Shown in pieces: positions 52,135 to 62,424 of a DNA stretch of 64,000 nucleotides (position 1 is its first letter; each line of letters starts with the position of its first letter). The position numbers and the translations under genes are program-made. The stretch comes from Gordoniibacillus kamchatkensis (GTDB taxonomy: Bacteria > Bacillota > Bacilli > Paenibacillales > NBRC-103111). The stretch is taken from assembly GCF_000829455.1 (NCBI RefSeq), contig NZ_JXAK01000001.1, positions 186,001 through 250,000 on the forward strand. Reading direction: 5' to 3'. The notes under the pieces were generated by a model, which was not told the DNA's origin, did not search any database, and worked only from the letters and a program-made list of their open reading frames with translations.

Positions 52135-53223
52135 TTATAGCACAGCTTGCGCCGCGAGGGGAACAGGTTTCGCGCAGCGGCTCGCCAGCTCGTAATGGCT
52201 GCCGCCGGCGGAAGCGTCGTGGAAGCCGTGCATCGCCTCCAGCACGTGGAAGGCAAGCTCGCCGCTCGCGCGATGGGGGCGGCCGCTGCGAATCGCCTCC
52301 GCCATGTCGGCGACGCCGATACCGCGGCTATTTTCCGCATAGCCGTGCGTCAGCGGCACTTCGCTGAAATCGTCCTCGCCGAACCGCCGCAGCAGCACCG
52401 GCCCGCCGAACGTGTTCGGGTCCGGAACCCGCAGCGTACCTTCGCTGCCGTACACTTCCAGGTTCGGCAGCTTCGTGCCGGCCATAATGTCGAAGCTCGT
52501 CACCAGCGTCGCAATCGCGCCGCTCTCGAAGTCGAGCACGCCGGCGATGTGCGTCGGCACCTCTACGTCTACGGTTTGACCGTATTTCGGCTTGCTGGAA
52601 ATCGTCCGCTGCGGGAACGTGGTCCGGGCCGAGCCGGTCACGCGGCGAATCGGGCCGAGCAGCGCCACGAGCGCCGTCAAGTAGTACGGCCCCATGTCGA
52701 ACATCGGTCCGCCGCCGACTTGATAATAGAACGCCGGGTCCGGGTGCCAATGCTCGTGCCCGCGGCCCATCATGAAGCCGGTCGCCGCCACCGGCGCGCC
52801 GATCGCGCCTTGCTCGATCAGCTGCACGCACGTCTGGATGCCGCCGCCGAGAAACGTGTCCGGCGCGCAGCCGACGCGCAAGCCTTTGCGCGCAGCCAGC
52901 TCCAGCACGGCGCGCCCTTGCTCGCGCGTGACGCTGAGCGGCTTTTCCACGTACACGTGCTTGCCCGCCTCCAGCGCCTGCAAGCAGACGTCGGCATGCG
53001 CCGCCGGAATCGTCAGGTTAATGACCAGCTCGATTTCGGGATCGGCCAGCAGCTCCGCCACGCTGCAGGCGCGAATGCCGTATTCGGCCGCCCGCGCTTC
53101 GGCGCGCTCCGGATCGAGGTCGGCGCACGCAACGACTTCGTAGCTGCGGTAGACGGAGCCGTTTTTCAAGTAGATGCCGCTGATGTTGCCGGTGCCGATA
53201 ATGCCCACTTTCACCTTGTTCAT
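52135..53223 (-). CDS. Gfo/Idh/MocA-family oxidoreductase (A)
   Basis: 362 aa. N-terminal Rossmann fold with [10 protein letters not shown], nucleotide contact ADLDPER and the signature [16 protein letters not shown]. The C-terminal domain has [16 protein letters not shown] with the catalytic-region Asp. It oxidises or reduces a sugar or sugar acid with NAD(P). GGAGG precedes the ATG. It is last in the LacI-Idh-ThuA-Idh operon. Confidence 0.9.
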   Translation of the reverse strand: MNKVKVGIIGTGNISGIYLKNGSVYRSYEVVACADLDPERAEARAAEYGIRACSVAELLADPEIELVINLTIPAAHADVCLQALEAGKHVYVEKPLSVTREQGRAVLELAARKGLRVGCAPDTFLGGGIQTCVQLIEQGAIGAPVAATGFMMGRGHEHWHPDPAFYYQVGGGPMFDMGPYYLTALVALLGPIRRVTGSARTTFPQRTISSKPKYGQTVDVEVPTHIAGVLDFESGAIATLVTSFDIMAGTKLPNLEVYGSEGTLRVPDPNTFGGPVLLRRFGEDDFSEVPLTHGYAENSRGIGVADMAEAIRSGRPHRASGELAFHVLEAMHGFHDASAGGSHYELASRCAKPVPLAAQAVL

Positions 53224-53247
53224 CTTCGCCCAAGCCCTCCGCTCGTC

Positions 53248-53990
53248 TTAATAGTGACTGTCCGCCATGCCGGTGTACGCCGCCGTCGCCGTCGCCGCAC
53301 CCGCCGCGCCTGCCGCCGCGCTCGCCGCCGCTTTGCCTGCTGCCGCCCACAGGAAGCCGCGGCGCATCATCAGCTTCACCGGCGGCAGCTCGATGATGTT
53401 CGCCTGGTGCCCGAGCGAGTTGTAAAATACCCGCCCCGCGCCCCAGCGCCTCGTCCAGACGACCGGCATCTCCACCGGCCCGTTCGGCGAATGCGGACCG
53501 GGTGCGACCGGGAACCGCGTCGTCGCCAGCACCTCGTTGGCCGGATCCACGTGCAGATAATACTGCTCCGTCTTCACGGTGAAGTCCTCGATGCCGGCCA
53601 GCAGCCCGCCCGAACTGTGCTTGATGTGGATCGTATGCTCGACGCCGTCGTTGCCCGGATGGGCGACCCATTGCCCGCCGGTCATGAACTGCCAGTCGAC
53701 GCTCGTGCGGAACGAATCGCACATGCCGCCGTGGCAGCCGGCGAGCCCGACGCCCGCCTGCACGGCGGCCGAGACGTTATTCACCCGCTCGCCGCGAATT
53801 TCACCCATCGTCCAGATCGGCACGATCAGGTCGAGCGCCAGCAGCTTTTCCGCGTCCGCGAACGCTTCCAGCGTGTCGGACACTTCCACGGCGAAGCTTC
53901 CTCCTCTAACACCGTACGGAAAATGTCCGCCACCTCTTGCGGCTGGTGTCCGAGCCATCCGCCCCAGACGATCAACGCTTGCTTTGCCAT
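53248..53990 (-). CDS. ThuA-domain protein (frameshifted)
   Basis: About 247 aa after correction. The ThuA (glutamine-amidotransferase-like) fold shows LIVWGGWLGHQPQEVADIF at the true N-terminus, LIVPIWTMGEI, GLAGCHGGMCDSFR and GRVFYNSLGHQ. Two frames are needed: 53990 to ~53898, then ~53897 to 53248. Adding one G at 53897 gives EEEGFAVEVSD. ThuA proteins are linked to keto-sugar (3-keto-trehalose type) metabolism in rhizobia. The ATG follows GAGGTG and lies 7 bases after the upstream dehydrogenase. The C-terminus is unusually Ala/Gly-rich. Confidence 0.83.
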
Positions 53991-53997
53991 CGCCACA

Positions 53998-55164
53998 TTA
54001 CACCTCGCTCGTTTTGATCCAGCGGCGCTCAGCGATCGACAAGTCGACAGCCTCCAGCACCTGCTGGCATTTCACGCCGTCGGCAAAATCGGGCGCCGCC
54101 CGGCGGCCTTCCTGCAGCGCGTTCATCAGCTCCACCGTCTCGTGGATGAACGTATGCTCGTAGCCGATCGTATGCCCCGGCGGCCACCACGCCTCGCTGT
54201 ACGCATGCGCCGGGTCCGTCGCCAGCACGCGGCGGAAGCCCTGCACGTCGTCCGCATCGCCGGTAAAATACACCTGCAGCTCGTTCATCCGCTCGAAATC
54301 GAACTTCACACTGCCGAGCGAGCCGTTAATTTCGAACGCGTTCGTGCAGCGGTGTCCCGGCGCGAAGCGCGTCGCCTCGAAGCTGCCGAGGGCACCGCTC
54401 TCGAATCGGGCCAGAAACAGCGTCGCATCGTCGACGTTCACTTCGCCGCGCGGCCCGTCCTTGCTCCCTTTGCCGCTCAGCCCGGTCATCGAGCTCGGCA
54501 GCGGCCGCTCCTTGATGAACGTCTCGCTCATCCCGATCACCTCGTCGATGCCGCCGACCAGGTAATGCGCCAGGTCGATCAGATGCGCGCCGAGGTCGCC
54601 GTGCGAGCCGGAGCCCGCGACTTCTTTTTGCAGCCGCCATACGAGCGGGAAGTCGGGATCGACGATCCAGTCTTGCAAAAACCAGGCGCGAAAATGATAA
54701 ATGCGTCCGAGCCTGCCTTCGGCGATGAGCTTTTTGGCCAGCTGCACCGCCGGCGCGAACCGGTAGTTGAAGCCGACCATGTGCGTCACGCCGGCCGCCT
54801 CCGCCTCGCGCAGCATGTCGCGCGCATCCGCGAGCGTAAGCGCCAGCGGCTTCTCGCAAAACAGATGCTTGCCGGCCCGGGCGGCCGCAATCGCAATCTC
54901 CTTGTGCGCGTCGCTCGGCGCATTGATGTCGATCAGATCGATGTCGTCCCGCCGCAGCAGCTCGCGCCAATCCGTCACGCAGCCTTCCCAGCCGAACTGC
55001 TGCTGCGCCTGCTTCACGCCCGCCTCGTCGCGGCCGCAGATCAGCTTCATGACCGGCCTCGCCGTCTGCGGGAAAAACATCGGCAAATCCCGATAAGCAT
55101 GACTATGCGCCTTGCCCATAAACTTATACCCGACCATCCCGACTCGCACTTCCCGCTTGCCCAT
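53998..55164 (-). CDS. Gfo/Idh/MocA-family oxidoreductase (B)
   Basis: About 388 aa. VRVGMVGYKFMGKAHSHAY is the Rossmann start, KHLFCEKPLALTLADA the EKP signature, and GSHGDLGAHLIDLAHYL the conserved substrate-site region. ATG 55164 is used because GGGGAGG lies 9 bases upstream, and the first in-frame ATG (55182) falls in that ribosome binding site. With dehydrogenase A and ThuA it forms a set typical of 3-keto-glycoside or inositol-like sugar conversion. Confidence 0.9.
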   Translation of the reverse strand: MGKREVRVGMVGYKFMGKAHSHAYRDLPMFFPQTARPVMKLICGRDEAGVKQAQQQFGWEGCVTDWRELLRRDDIDLIDINAPSDAHKEIAIAAARAGKHLFCEKPLALTLADARDMLREAEAAGVTHMVGFNYRFAPAVQLAKKLIAEGRLGRIYHFRAWFLQDWIVDPDFPLVWRLQKEVAGSGSHGDLGAHLIDLAHYLVGGIDEVIGMSETFIKERPLPSSMTGLSGKGSKDGPRGEVNVDDATLFLARFESGALGSFEATRFAPGHRCTNAFEINGSLGSVKFDFERMNELQVYFTGDADDVQGFRRVLATDPAHAYSEAWWPPGHTIGYEHTFIHETVELMNALQEGRRAAPDFADGVKCQQVLEAVDLSIAERRWIKTSEV

Positions 55165-55224
55165 CACCCGATACCTCCCCATCGATTCGCAAAATGTTCC
55201 CGTCCCCGCGTTCCGCTCCGGACG

Positions 55225-56265
55225 TCACATGCCGCCCCTGCGCACCGCCGAGCTGCGCACGACGAGCTTCGTCGGCAGTGTCGCCGCGAACGGCTCCGCC
55301 GCCTGCGCCCCGCTTTGCTGCGCGGCTGCGAGCAGCCGCAGCGCCGCCGTCCGTCCCATTTCGTAGAACGGGACGGACACGCTCGTCAGCGGCGGGTCGC
55401 ACAGCCGCGCCGCATCGCTGTCGTCGTAGCCGACGACGGCGATGTCCTGGCCCGCGGCCACGCCGCGCTCGCGCAGCCCCTGCACGAGGCCGATCGCCAT
55501 CCGGTCGTTGGCGCAGACGACGGCCTCGAGCCCGCTGCTTCGCAGTTCGCCCACCCGGACCGCCGCCGCGAGGCCGCTGGTGCGGCTGTAGTTGCCTTCT
55601 AGCAGTCCGCCCGGCGGCGGCTCAAGGCCCGCCTCGGCGAGCGCCCGGCGGTAGCCGAGCAGCCGGTCGCGCGAATTGGAATATTCGGGCGACCCGTTCA
55701 TGAACGCGATGCGCCTGTAGCCCAGTTCAACAAGATGCTTCGTCGCTTCGTAGCTGCCCTGCACATGGTCGGCGTCCACGACGGAGAACCGTTCGCCGTC
55801 ATAGCGCTGGTTGACGAGGCAGAACGGCATCCCTTCCTGCCGCAGCTCGCGCAGCGCCGCCAGCTGCTGCGGCACGTCGCGCGCGCCGAGCACGATGCAG
55901 GCGTCGATCTTGCGCGTGCGGAACAGCTGCGCGTAACCTGGCTCCTCGTCCGGCGAGCGCAGCAGCACGAGCATGTCGCGGCCGTTTTCCCGCAGCGCCT
56001 CGCCGATACCGCTCAAGATTTCGGCGAAATAATACGCCGAGAACAAATGCACCTTCGGCACGTGCGGCAGCACGACGCCAACGTTCCCGCTGCGGCCGAG
56101 GGCGAAGCTTTGCGCGATCGCATTCGGATGGTATCCGAGCCGCTGCGCCGCCTCCAGCACTTTGCGCCTTGTCGCCTCCTTCAGCGGCCCGACGCCGTTA
56201 AACACGCGCGATACGGTCGCTTCCGACACGCCCGCCAGCTCGGCGACTTCTTTGCGCGTCGCCAT
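55225..56265 (-). CDS. LacI-family regulator of the dehydrogenase operon
   Basis: About 346 aa. HTH TRKEVAELAGVSEATVSRVFNG, hinge AIAQSFALGRSGNVGVVLP, and effector core with LGYRRIAFMNGSPEY, VVCANDRMAIGL and VVGYDDSDAARL. ATG 56265 follows AAAGGTGGAG; the frame is open to 56313 but that part covers the operator. First gene of the operon, so it probably represses itself and the downstream genes until its sugar is present. Confidence 0.92.
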   Translation of the reverse strand: MATRKEVAELAGVSEATVSRVFNGVGPLKEATRRKVLEAAQRLGYHPNAIAQSFALGRSGNVGVVLPHVPKVHLFSAYYFAEILSGIGEALRENGRDMLVLLRSPDEEPGYAQLFRTRKIDACIVLGARDVPQQLAALRELRQEGMPFCLVNQRYDGERFSVVDADHVQGSYEATKHLVELGYRRIAFMNGSPEYSNSRDRLLGYRRALAEAGLEPPPGGLLEGNYSRTSGLAAAVRVGELRSSGLEAVVCANDRMAIGLVQGLRERGVAAGQDIAVVGYDDSDAARLCDPPLTSVSVPFYEMGRTAALRLLAAAQQSGAQAAEPFAATLPTKLVVRSSAVRRGGM

Positions 56266-56294
56266 ATTTACTCCACCTTTCCCACCGATGCCGA

Positions 56295-56316
56295 AAAATG
56301 TACGCGTGTACATTTT
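56295..56316. promoter_or_regulatory. LacI-type operator upstream of the dehydrogenase operon
   Basis: AAAATGTAC-GCGT-GTACATTTT: perfect 9-base arms around a 4-base centre, 30-51 bases upstream of the LacI start. The length and symmetry fit a LacI-family operator. Confidence 0.75.
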
Positions 56317-56448
56317 GGCATGAGCAGGAGCTCGTTGTCAACAAAAAATGCGCGCAGTCCGGGCGCGGGCCCCTCAAGGCAATAGGCACAACAAAATAGA
56401 ACTATGATACAATAAATCAATAGCCGACAACCGCCCGGGATGTGATCG

Positions 56449-58768
56449 ATGTTGCTGTGGATTCAGTCCGCATGGAAAAAACAAACTTTCTATATGAGAA
56501 GTCTCGTCCTCGTACTCGTCATCACCTGCGTCCCCGTCTCCCTGCTCGGCATCAGCCTTTATTATTTCGGCAGCGGGCGCATTGCTTCGGAATTTACGAA
56601 AGCGCATCAAATCGAGTTAAAGCAGTCGGTTCAGCGCGTCGACGATTATTTGTCCCATCTGGAGCTGTTCGTTGCCCAGCTGGCGTTCAACCCCGGCTTC
56701 GACGAAAGCCTGAATCAACTGGATTTCGCTCAGCAATTTAACCGAACGAACGATTTGCTCAAATCGCTTATGCTTATGAGGGAATCCAACCCGCTGATCG
56801 AGAACGTCTTCCTGTATTTAAAAGATTCGAACAAGCTGATCAGCTACGACTCCGGCGTCCGCACGATCGAGACGGACGAAGACAAGCGGATATTCAGCTC
56901 GCTTCTTGATCGCAATCAGACGATTTACTATTTGCCCGAACTGAAGCAAATCCATATGAAAGACAAGGAATACCATACCGTCGTCATCAAATTGCCCAAC
57001 AGACCGTATCAGCAGTCGTTCGGCGCATTTTTGCTGTATTTGAACCCGGAGGTGCTGAACCGGCTGCTGCAGAAACTGATCCCGGGTACCGGCACGTCGT
57101 TTTTGCTGGATGAGAAGGGAGATTACGTCACGTCCCCGGTTTCATACGAGGGCAACCCGAATCTTGAGCTCGCCGGCTCCCTCCGACAGAGAGTGATGAA
57201 TCAGGATGTGCAGAACGATACGTTCATCTACAAGTGGAAGGGCGAGGCGTACTCCGTTTCCTACGAGAAGCTGAACCGGCTTGGCACGACATGGACGTTC
57301 TTGTCGGCCACCCCTCTGTCCCAAGTGCTGTCGCCGGTATCCGCCATGTCCAAGTTCATCCTTTCCGTCAGCACCGCCGGCTTGGCCATCGCACTCTTAC
57401 TTTCCTGGTTCGCCTCCAAAAAAATATACGATCCGATCCGACGGCTGAAAGAAAAGTTCCTCCGCATGCAAGAAACCGCTCCTGCGGAACGCGACGATAT
57501 CGCCTTTATCGAGCGCCAATGGATCAGGCAGCTGCAGGAAAGCGAAATGATGAACAAACGGCTGAACGAATCCATTCCCTCGCTCAGAGACGGCTTCCTG
57601 AATCAAATTGTGCAAGGAAACCACAATTCGTTGTCGGAGCATCAAATTGTAGACAAGCTGCGCCAATTGAACTGGGACATCGGCGGCAAGCTGTATGCCA
57701 TCCTCGTCGTTCACCTGTACGGAGTTTCGAATTCCGGCAAATTTTCGGAAAACGACGAGCAGCTGCTATCCTTTGCCACGACAAACATCATGAAGGATGT
57801 ATGCGCCCCGCTATTCCCTATGTTCCACACGGTTTTGCTGGACGATTTGACGATTGGGGTGCTTGTCATCTCCGACGACCGGCCCCGCGACGAGTTGAAG
57901 GAAAAGCTGAAGACGCTGGGCAACCAGCTCATGACGACGTTGAGCCATGTTCTTCAGACCCGCGTCACTGTAACGGTGAGCCGGATTACCGGTTCGATTC
58001 TGGATGCGCCGCTACTGCTGGAGCAGTCGCAGCACGCCCTCCGCTACCGCAACGTACTGGAGCGCAATCAAATACTCGATCTCGATAACCTGGCCCCGAT
58101 ACATACGGAAGAGCCGTCTTCCTACCCGCTCGAGCTGGAACGGGAAATCGTCGTCGCGCTAAGCCTTGGCATGAAAGACGAAACGATTCGGCTGATCCGT
58201 CAATTTCTGAGCGTTTTAACCGAGCGGTCAGCGACGGAAATGGCCGTCCATCAAGGGATGACGAAGCTGTTGTCCAGCTTGCTCGACACGATCTCTGCGC
58301 GCGCGCAGTCCGAACCCTGTATCCGGGCAAGCATATGTTTGAGGAATTCCTCCGCATCCGCGAACCGGAAAAGATGCCGGTCTGGCTGGAAAACCAGCTC
58401 ATTCATCCGTTTCTGCAGGAAATGTCCGGCTCCGCCGATGCGGAAGCCGTGCAAGCGGTCGATGCGATATTGGCCGCATTGCCACAGGATATCATGACGG
58501 ACATTTCCATCGAGCAATACGCGGATCAATATAACTTGAGTCTTTATCGGCTGCGCAAAAGCTTCAAGCAGCGAACGGGGCAAAATTTCATCGACTACGT
58601 CACCCGCCTTCGCCTTGACAAGTGCAAAGAGCTGCTGCTGTCTACAGACCTGAAAGTGAACGACATCGCCGACATGCTCCGGTACCAGCCTTCTTACCTG
58701 ATCCGGGCGTCAAAAAGGCGGAAGGCATTACTCCCGGCCAGTTCCGCGAACAAAATGCCAAGCGTTGA
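56449..58768 (+). CDS. Membrane-anchored AraC-family regulator (two frameshifts)
   Basis: About 773 aa after correction. Transmembrane helix near residue 20 (SLVLVLVITCVPVSLLGISLYYF), a ~270-residue extracellular sensor, a second helix near 305 (FILSVSTAGLAIALLLSWFA), a cytoplasmic linker, then the AraC HTH pair (ISIEQYADQYNLSLYRLRKSF, LKVNDIADMLRYQPSYL). One missing A at ~58313 hides YPGKHMFEEFLRIREPEKM. One missing T at 58710 hides the true end, FKKAEGITPGQFREQNAKR, with stop at 58768. Such regulators control adjacent Lpl/YtcQ importers; the convergent gene cluster is its likely target. Confidence 0.85.
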
Positions 58769-58809
58769 AAAAAAGCCCGCGGCAAGCTGACGACTTGCCG
58801 CGGGCTTTT
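58769..58809. terminator. Bidirectional terminator between AraC and importer genes
   Basis: AAAAGCCCGCGGCAAG (58771-58786) pairs perfectly with CTTGCCGCGGGCTTTT (58794-58809) across 7 bases, serving both convergent genes. Confidence 0.88.
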
Positions 58810-58812
58810 GCT

Positions 58813-60339
58813 TTATTTATTTTTTTGCGCTTGCGCGTACACCTCGTTCATTTCCTTCGTCACCTTTTGCAGGTTCGGATCGTCCTTCAGCTTCTTGATG
58901 AAATCGTCGTACGCTTCGATTTTTTCCTGCCCGAGGATGACCTTGATCCGCATATCGTCAACCTTTTTCTTGATGTCCGGCATCAGCTTCGTGTTGGCGT
59001 CCGAGACGAGGCCCTGCGCAGGATTCGGCACGTTGATCTTCTTTCTCTCGTCGAGAATGCTTTGATTGCGGGCGTAAGTGGCCGCATCGGCCATACTCGG
59101 GTCGCCCAGCACCTGCTCGTCGCTCAGCTTCAGGAAAATGTACTGGAAGCCGATGTCCACCTTGTCCTTCTTGAACTGGTCAGTCAAAACGCGCTTGCCG
59201 TTCTCCAGCTTGAAGTGGACATCCTTGATCCCGTAATTGGCCAATTCGTTTCCTTCCGGGCTATACCCGTAATCCATAAATTGCAGCAGCTTTCTCACCT
59301 TCGCCTCCGGCACCTTTTTCGGAATGAGGAAATGCCCGTAAAAGCCCGGCGTGGAAGGCGTATAAGGCGCGCCGTTCGCCGTTTTCAGCGACGTTAGCGG
59401 GATGAGATCGGCTTTCGGATCGACTTTGCGGATTTCGATCGTCCGCGTAATGGCATTGTTCATCGCGAAGCCTTGTCCGCCCGCTTTTCCGCTCAGCAGC
59501 AAATCGTTCAGCTGCGACGTTTTCAGAATGGCAAAATCGTTCGGGAACAGACCGGCGTCGTACGCTTTCTTGATCCAGAGCAGCGCGTCGCGGGAGGCGT
59601 CCTCCGTCATGACCGGCACGAGCTTGCCGTCCTTCAGCTTCCAATCCCCCTGCGTTTCGTTGTAAACGCCGTACACAAAGCCCATGCTGGCGGGACCCGA
59701 GGAATAAGGCACCGTGTCCTTTTTGCCGTTGCCGTCGGCGTCGCTGTCTTTAAACGCCTTAAGCACGTCGAAGAACTGGTCCATCGTTTGCGGCGGTTTC
59801 AGCCCCAGCTTGTCAAGCCAGTCCTTGCGCAGCATCGGGAACACGCCGCCGCCGTGAGTCGGGTAAAACCGTGGGATCGAGTAATTTTTGCCGTTGATTT
59901 TCGAGTTGTCCCACATCATTTGAATCGCCGGGTTCGACAAGTTCTTGTAGTCCTTGATGAACGGAGTCAGATCCCAAAAGACGCCTTGGTCGATCATGCT
60001 GCGGATTTGCTGGTTGCCCAAATCTTCGACGAAGGTCAGATCCGGCAAGTTCCCGGACGCGTACAGCACGTTGAATTTATCGTCGGACGTCGTAACGGGG
60101 ACCCAGTCGATTTTCAGCTTCGTGTTGGTCCTCTTTTCGAACTCCTTCAAGATCACGTCGTTCTCGTCGGGGAATTCCGTCGCATAGCTGAGCGTGTTCA
60201 TCGTAATTTCCGTAACCTGCTGCTTGCTGCCCGAATTTCCGGTTTCCGCGCCCGACTTGCCGCTGTTCGAGCAGGCGGCTAGCGCGACGGATCCGGCGAG
60301 CAGTACGGCAAGACTGAGCGAAGCTTGTTTTACTTTCAT
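58813..60339 (-). CDS. ABC importer solute-binding lipoprotein, LplA/YtcQ-type
   Basis: 508 aa. Lipobox LAAC near residue 23, Ser/Gly-rich linker, then the long family-1 binding fold of the LplA group (EITMNTLSYATEFPDENDVI, DADGNGKKDTVPYSSGPAS with an EF-hand-like Asp-rich loop). Its ligand is probably a complex oligosaccharide. GGGAGG precedes the ATG. It is last in the permease-permease-SBP order when read on the plus map, but first transcribed after no other gene: the permeases lie upstream on this strand, giving the order LplB, LplC, LplA. Confidence 0.9.
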   Translation of the reverse strand: MKVKQASLSLAVLLAGSVALAACSNSGKSGAETGNSGSKQQVTEITMNTLSYATEFPDENDVILKEFEKRTNTKLKIDWVPVTTSDDKFNVLYASGNLPDLTFVEDLGNQQIRSMIDQGVFWDLTPFIKDYKNLSNPAIQMMWDNSKINGKNYSIPRFYPTHGGGVFPMLRKDWLDKLGLKPPQTMDQFFDVLKAFKDSDADGNGKKDTVPYSSGPASMGFVYGVYNETQGDWKLKDGKLVPVMTEDASRDALLWIKKAYDAGLFPNDFAILKTSQLNDLLLSGKAGGQGFAMNNAITRTIEIRKVDPKADLIPLTSLKTANGAPYTPSTPGFYGHFLIPKKVPEAKVRKLLQFMDYGYSPEGNELANYGIKDVHFKLENGKRVLTDQFKKDKVDIGFQYIFLKLSDEQVLGDPSMADAATYARNQSILDERKKINVPNPAQGLVSDANTKLMPDIKKKVDDMRIKVILGQEKIEAYDDFIKKLKDDPNLQKVTKEMNEVYAQAQKNK

Positions 60340-60377
60340 AGTTGGCCTCCCTTTTCATGTTCATATTCGGCATACGG

Positions 60378-61253
60378 TTATTCCTTGACTGAGCCTACCA
60401 TAGCCCCTTTGGCAAAATGCTTCTGCAAAAACGGATACACCATCATAATAGGCAGCGTGGCTATGACGATAGCCGCCATTTTCAACGTTTCCGAGGGCAG
60501 CTTTCGATCCGCGCGAAAATCGGCGGCGCTTCCGTTCGCCGTCGAGGTCGGGTCGACGAGCATATTTTGCAAAATGACTTGAAGCGGCCACTTGTGGTGA
60601 TCGTTAATGTACATGACTGCGTTGAAAAACGTGTTCCAATAGCCGACCCCGAAAAAGAGCCCGAACGCCACCAATGCCGGCAAGGATAAAGGCAGGACGA
60701 TACGGAACCAGATCCCCATTTCGTTCGCGCCGTCCATGCGGGCCGCATCCTCCAGGCTGTCGGGAATGCTGTCGAAGAAGCCTTTCATCAGCAGCACATA
60801 CCAGCCGCTCGTAAGCGACGGTATAATGAGCGACCATATGCTGTCGATAAGTCCCAGCTGACGAACGACCAGGTACGAGGGAATGAGCCCGGGCTGGAAC
60901 AAGATCGTAAACAAAATCGCAAACATGATGAATCTTCGAAAACGGAGCCGTTTGCGCGAGATCGCATAGGCCAGGCCGGAGCTGACGACAAGGCTCAGAG
61001 CCGTTCCGACGGTGGCGAGGAAGACGCTGTTGCCGAGCGCATCGAGAAAGGTGCCGGTCGACATTAAATATTTGTACGCGTCCAGCGACCACCGCGACGG
61101 GAACAAGATGAGCGGCCTGCGGTAATATTCGACCGGATCCGTAAACGAAAGTATAAACGTGTAGTAGATCGGAAACAAGGCGGTAATTCCGATCAATCCG
61201 AGCACCGCGACGTTGCACAGGTCGAAAATTCGGTCGCCGATTCGCCTTCTCAA
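60378..61253 (-). CDS. ABC importer permease, LplC/YtcP-type
   Basis: 291 aa, six transmembrane helices, EAA loop SLEDAARMDGANEMGIWF and the C-terminus MMVYPFLQKHFAKGAMVGSVKE typical of the LplC group. The start is TTG 61253, 7 bases after GGGAGG. It lies between the LplB-type permease and the binding protein. Confidence 0.92.
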   Translation of the reverse strand: MRRRIGDRIFDLCNVAVLGLIGITALFPIYYTFILSFTDPVEYYRRPLILFPSRWSLDAYKYLMSTGTFLDALGNSVFLATVGTALSLVVSSGLAYAISRKRLRFRRFIMFAILFTILFQPGLIPSYLVVRQLGLIDSIWSLIIPSLTSGWYVLLMKGFFDSIPDSLEDAARMDGANEMGIWFRIVLPLSLPALVAFGLFFGVGYWNTFFNAVMYINDHHKWPLQVILQNMLVDPTSTANGSAADFRADRKLPSETLKMAAIVIATLPIMMVYPFLQKHFAKGAMVGSVKE

Positions 61254-61276
61254 GGAACACCTCCCCCTTTCTTGCT

Positions 61277-62242
61277 TTAATAGACGCCCTCCTCGCCAAA
61301 CCGTTTGGCTAACTTATTGGCCGCAACAACGAGAACGATGCCGACAATCGACTTGAACAAGCCGATCGCGGTGCTGTAGCTGAACTGGCCTTGCTGCACG
61401 CCGTTTCGGTACACGTAAGTATCGAACACGTCCGCCACTTGCGAGACTGCCCCGTTCATCATGAGGTACACCTGCTCGAAGCCTACGTCCATAACGGAGC
61501 CGATGCGCAGGATGAGCAAGATGACGATTACGTTGCGGATGGCGGGCAGCGTAATGTGCCACATTTTCCGGTAGCGTCCGGCCCCGTCCATGACTGCCGC
61601 CTCGTACAGCTGCGGATCGACGCCGGCAATCGCGGCAAGGAAGATGATCGTCCCCCATCCGGCCTCCTTCCACATCGACTGGGCGGTAAGCAAGCCCCAA
61701 AAGTAATCGGCATGGGTAAGAAATCCGACCGGTTGTCCGCCGGCTGCAGCGATCAGCTTGTTGACGACGCCTTCCGACTCGGACAGCATCAAATACGTCA
61801 GGCCGGCGATCAATACCCACGAAAAAAAATGCGGGATATAGATGATCGTTTGAATCGCCCGCTTGTAAACCGTGCTCCGCAGCTCGTTCAGCAGCAGGGC
61901 GAGGATGATCGGAAGCGGGAAGAAGAAAAGCAAATTGAGCATATTGATCGCCATCGTATTTCGCAGCAGCAGCCAGAAGTCGTTGTTGGAAAAAAAACGC
62001 GCGTAATGCTCGAACCCTACCCATTTGCTGTGCAGGATGCCGAAATACGGGGAATACTCCTGAAACGCGATAACGAGTCCGCCTACCGGCACGTACTTAA
62101 AGACAAGGAAGTACAGCAGGCCTGGAAGCGCTAACAAATATAAGTATTTGTCTCTGTTCAAATCTCCGATCAGCGATCCCCCGGTTTTGGATTTCAAATC
62201 GGTTCGTTTCCGTGCCTCGATACGGTTACCCGTCGTCTCCAT
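61277..62242 (-). CDS. ABC importer permease, LplB/YteP-type
   Basis: About 321 aa, six transmembrane helices with the group-specific N-terminus DKYLYLLALPGLLYFLVFKY, EAA loop LYEAAVMDGAGRYRKMW and C-terminal TYVYRNGVQQGQFSYSTAIG. ATG 62242 follows AAAGGAGGGG; the longer frame to 62326 has no signal. First gene of the operon. The ATPase is again absent. Confidence 0.92.
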   Translation of the reverse strand: METTGNRIEARKRTDLKSKTGGSLIGDLNRDKYLYLLALPGLLYFLVFKYVPVGGLVIAFQEYSPYFGILHSKWVGFEHYARFFSNNDFWLLLRNTMAINMLNLLFFFPLPIILALLLNELRSTVYKRAIQTIIYIPHFFSWVLIAGLTYLMLSESEGVVNKLIAAAGGQPVGFLTHADYFWGLLTAQSMWKEAGWGTIIFLAAIAGVDPQLYEAAVMDGAGRYRKMWHITLPAIRNVIVILLILRIGSVMDVGFEQVYLMMNGAVSQVADVFDTYVYRNGVQQGQFSYSTAIGLFKSIVGIVLVVAANKLAKRFGEEGVY

Positions 62243-62424
62243 CTTTCCCCTCCTTTCTGTAAAGGCTATGGCCTGAATGTAGCGGTTCCGCCCATTTCCA
62301 TCAATAAACCATTTCTTAAATCGCAATTTCCCGCGATAACACTTTTGTGAATCATCCGGTTTCGGCAGCTATATTGCAGAAAAATGCGCTTCCGCGGCGG
62401 GATACATCCCCATGACACAGAGAA

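Noticed and set aside
52147-55602. 1151-codon open frame on the plus strand
   Set aside because: It lies antisense to the dehydrogenase, ThuA and LacI genes, has no ribosome binding site and is composed of Arg/Ala/His-rich shadow sequence caused by high GC at codon position 3 of the real genes.
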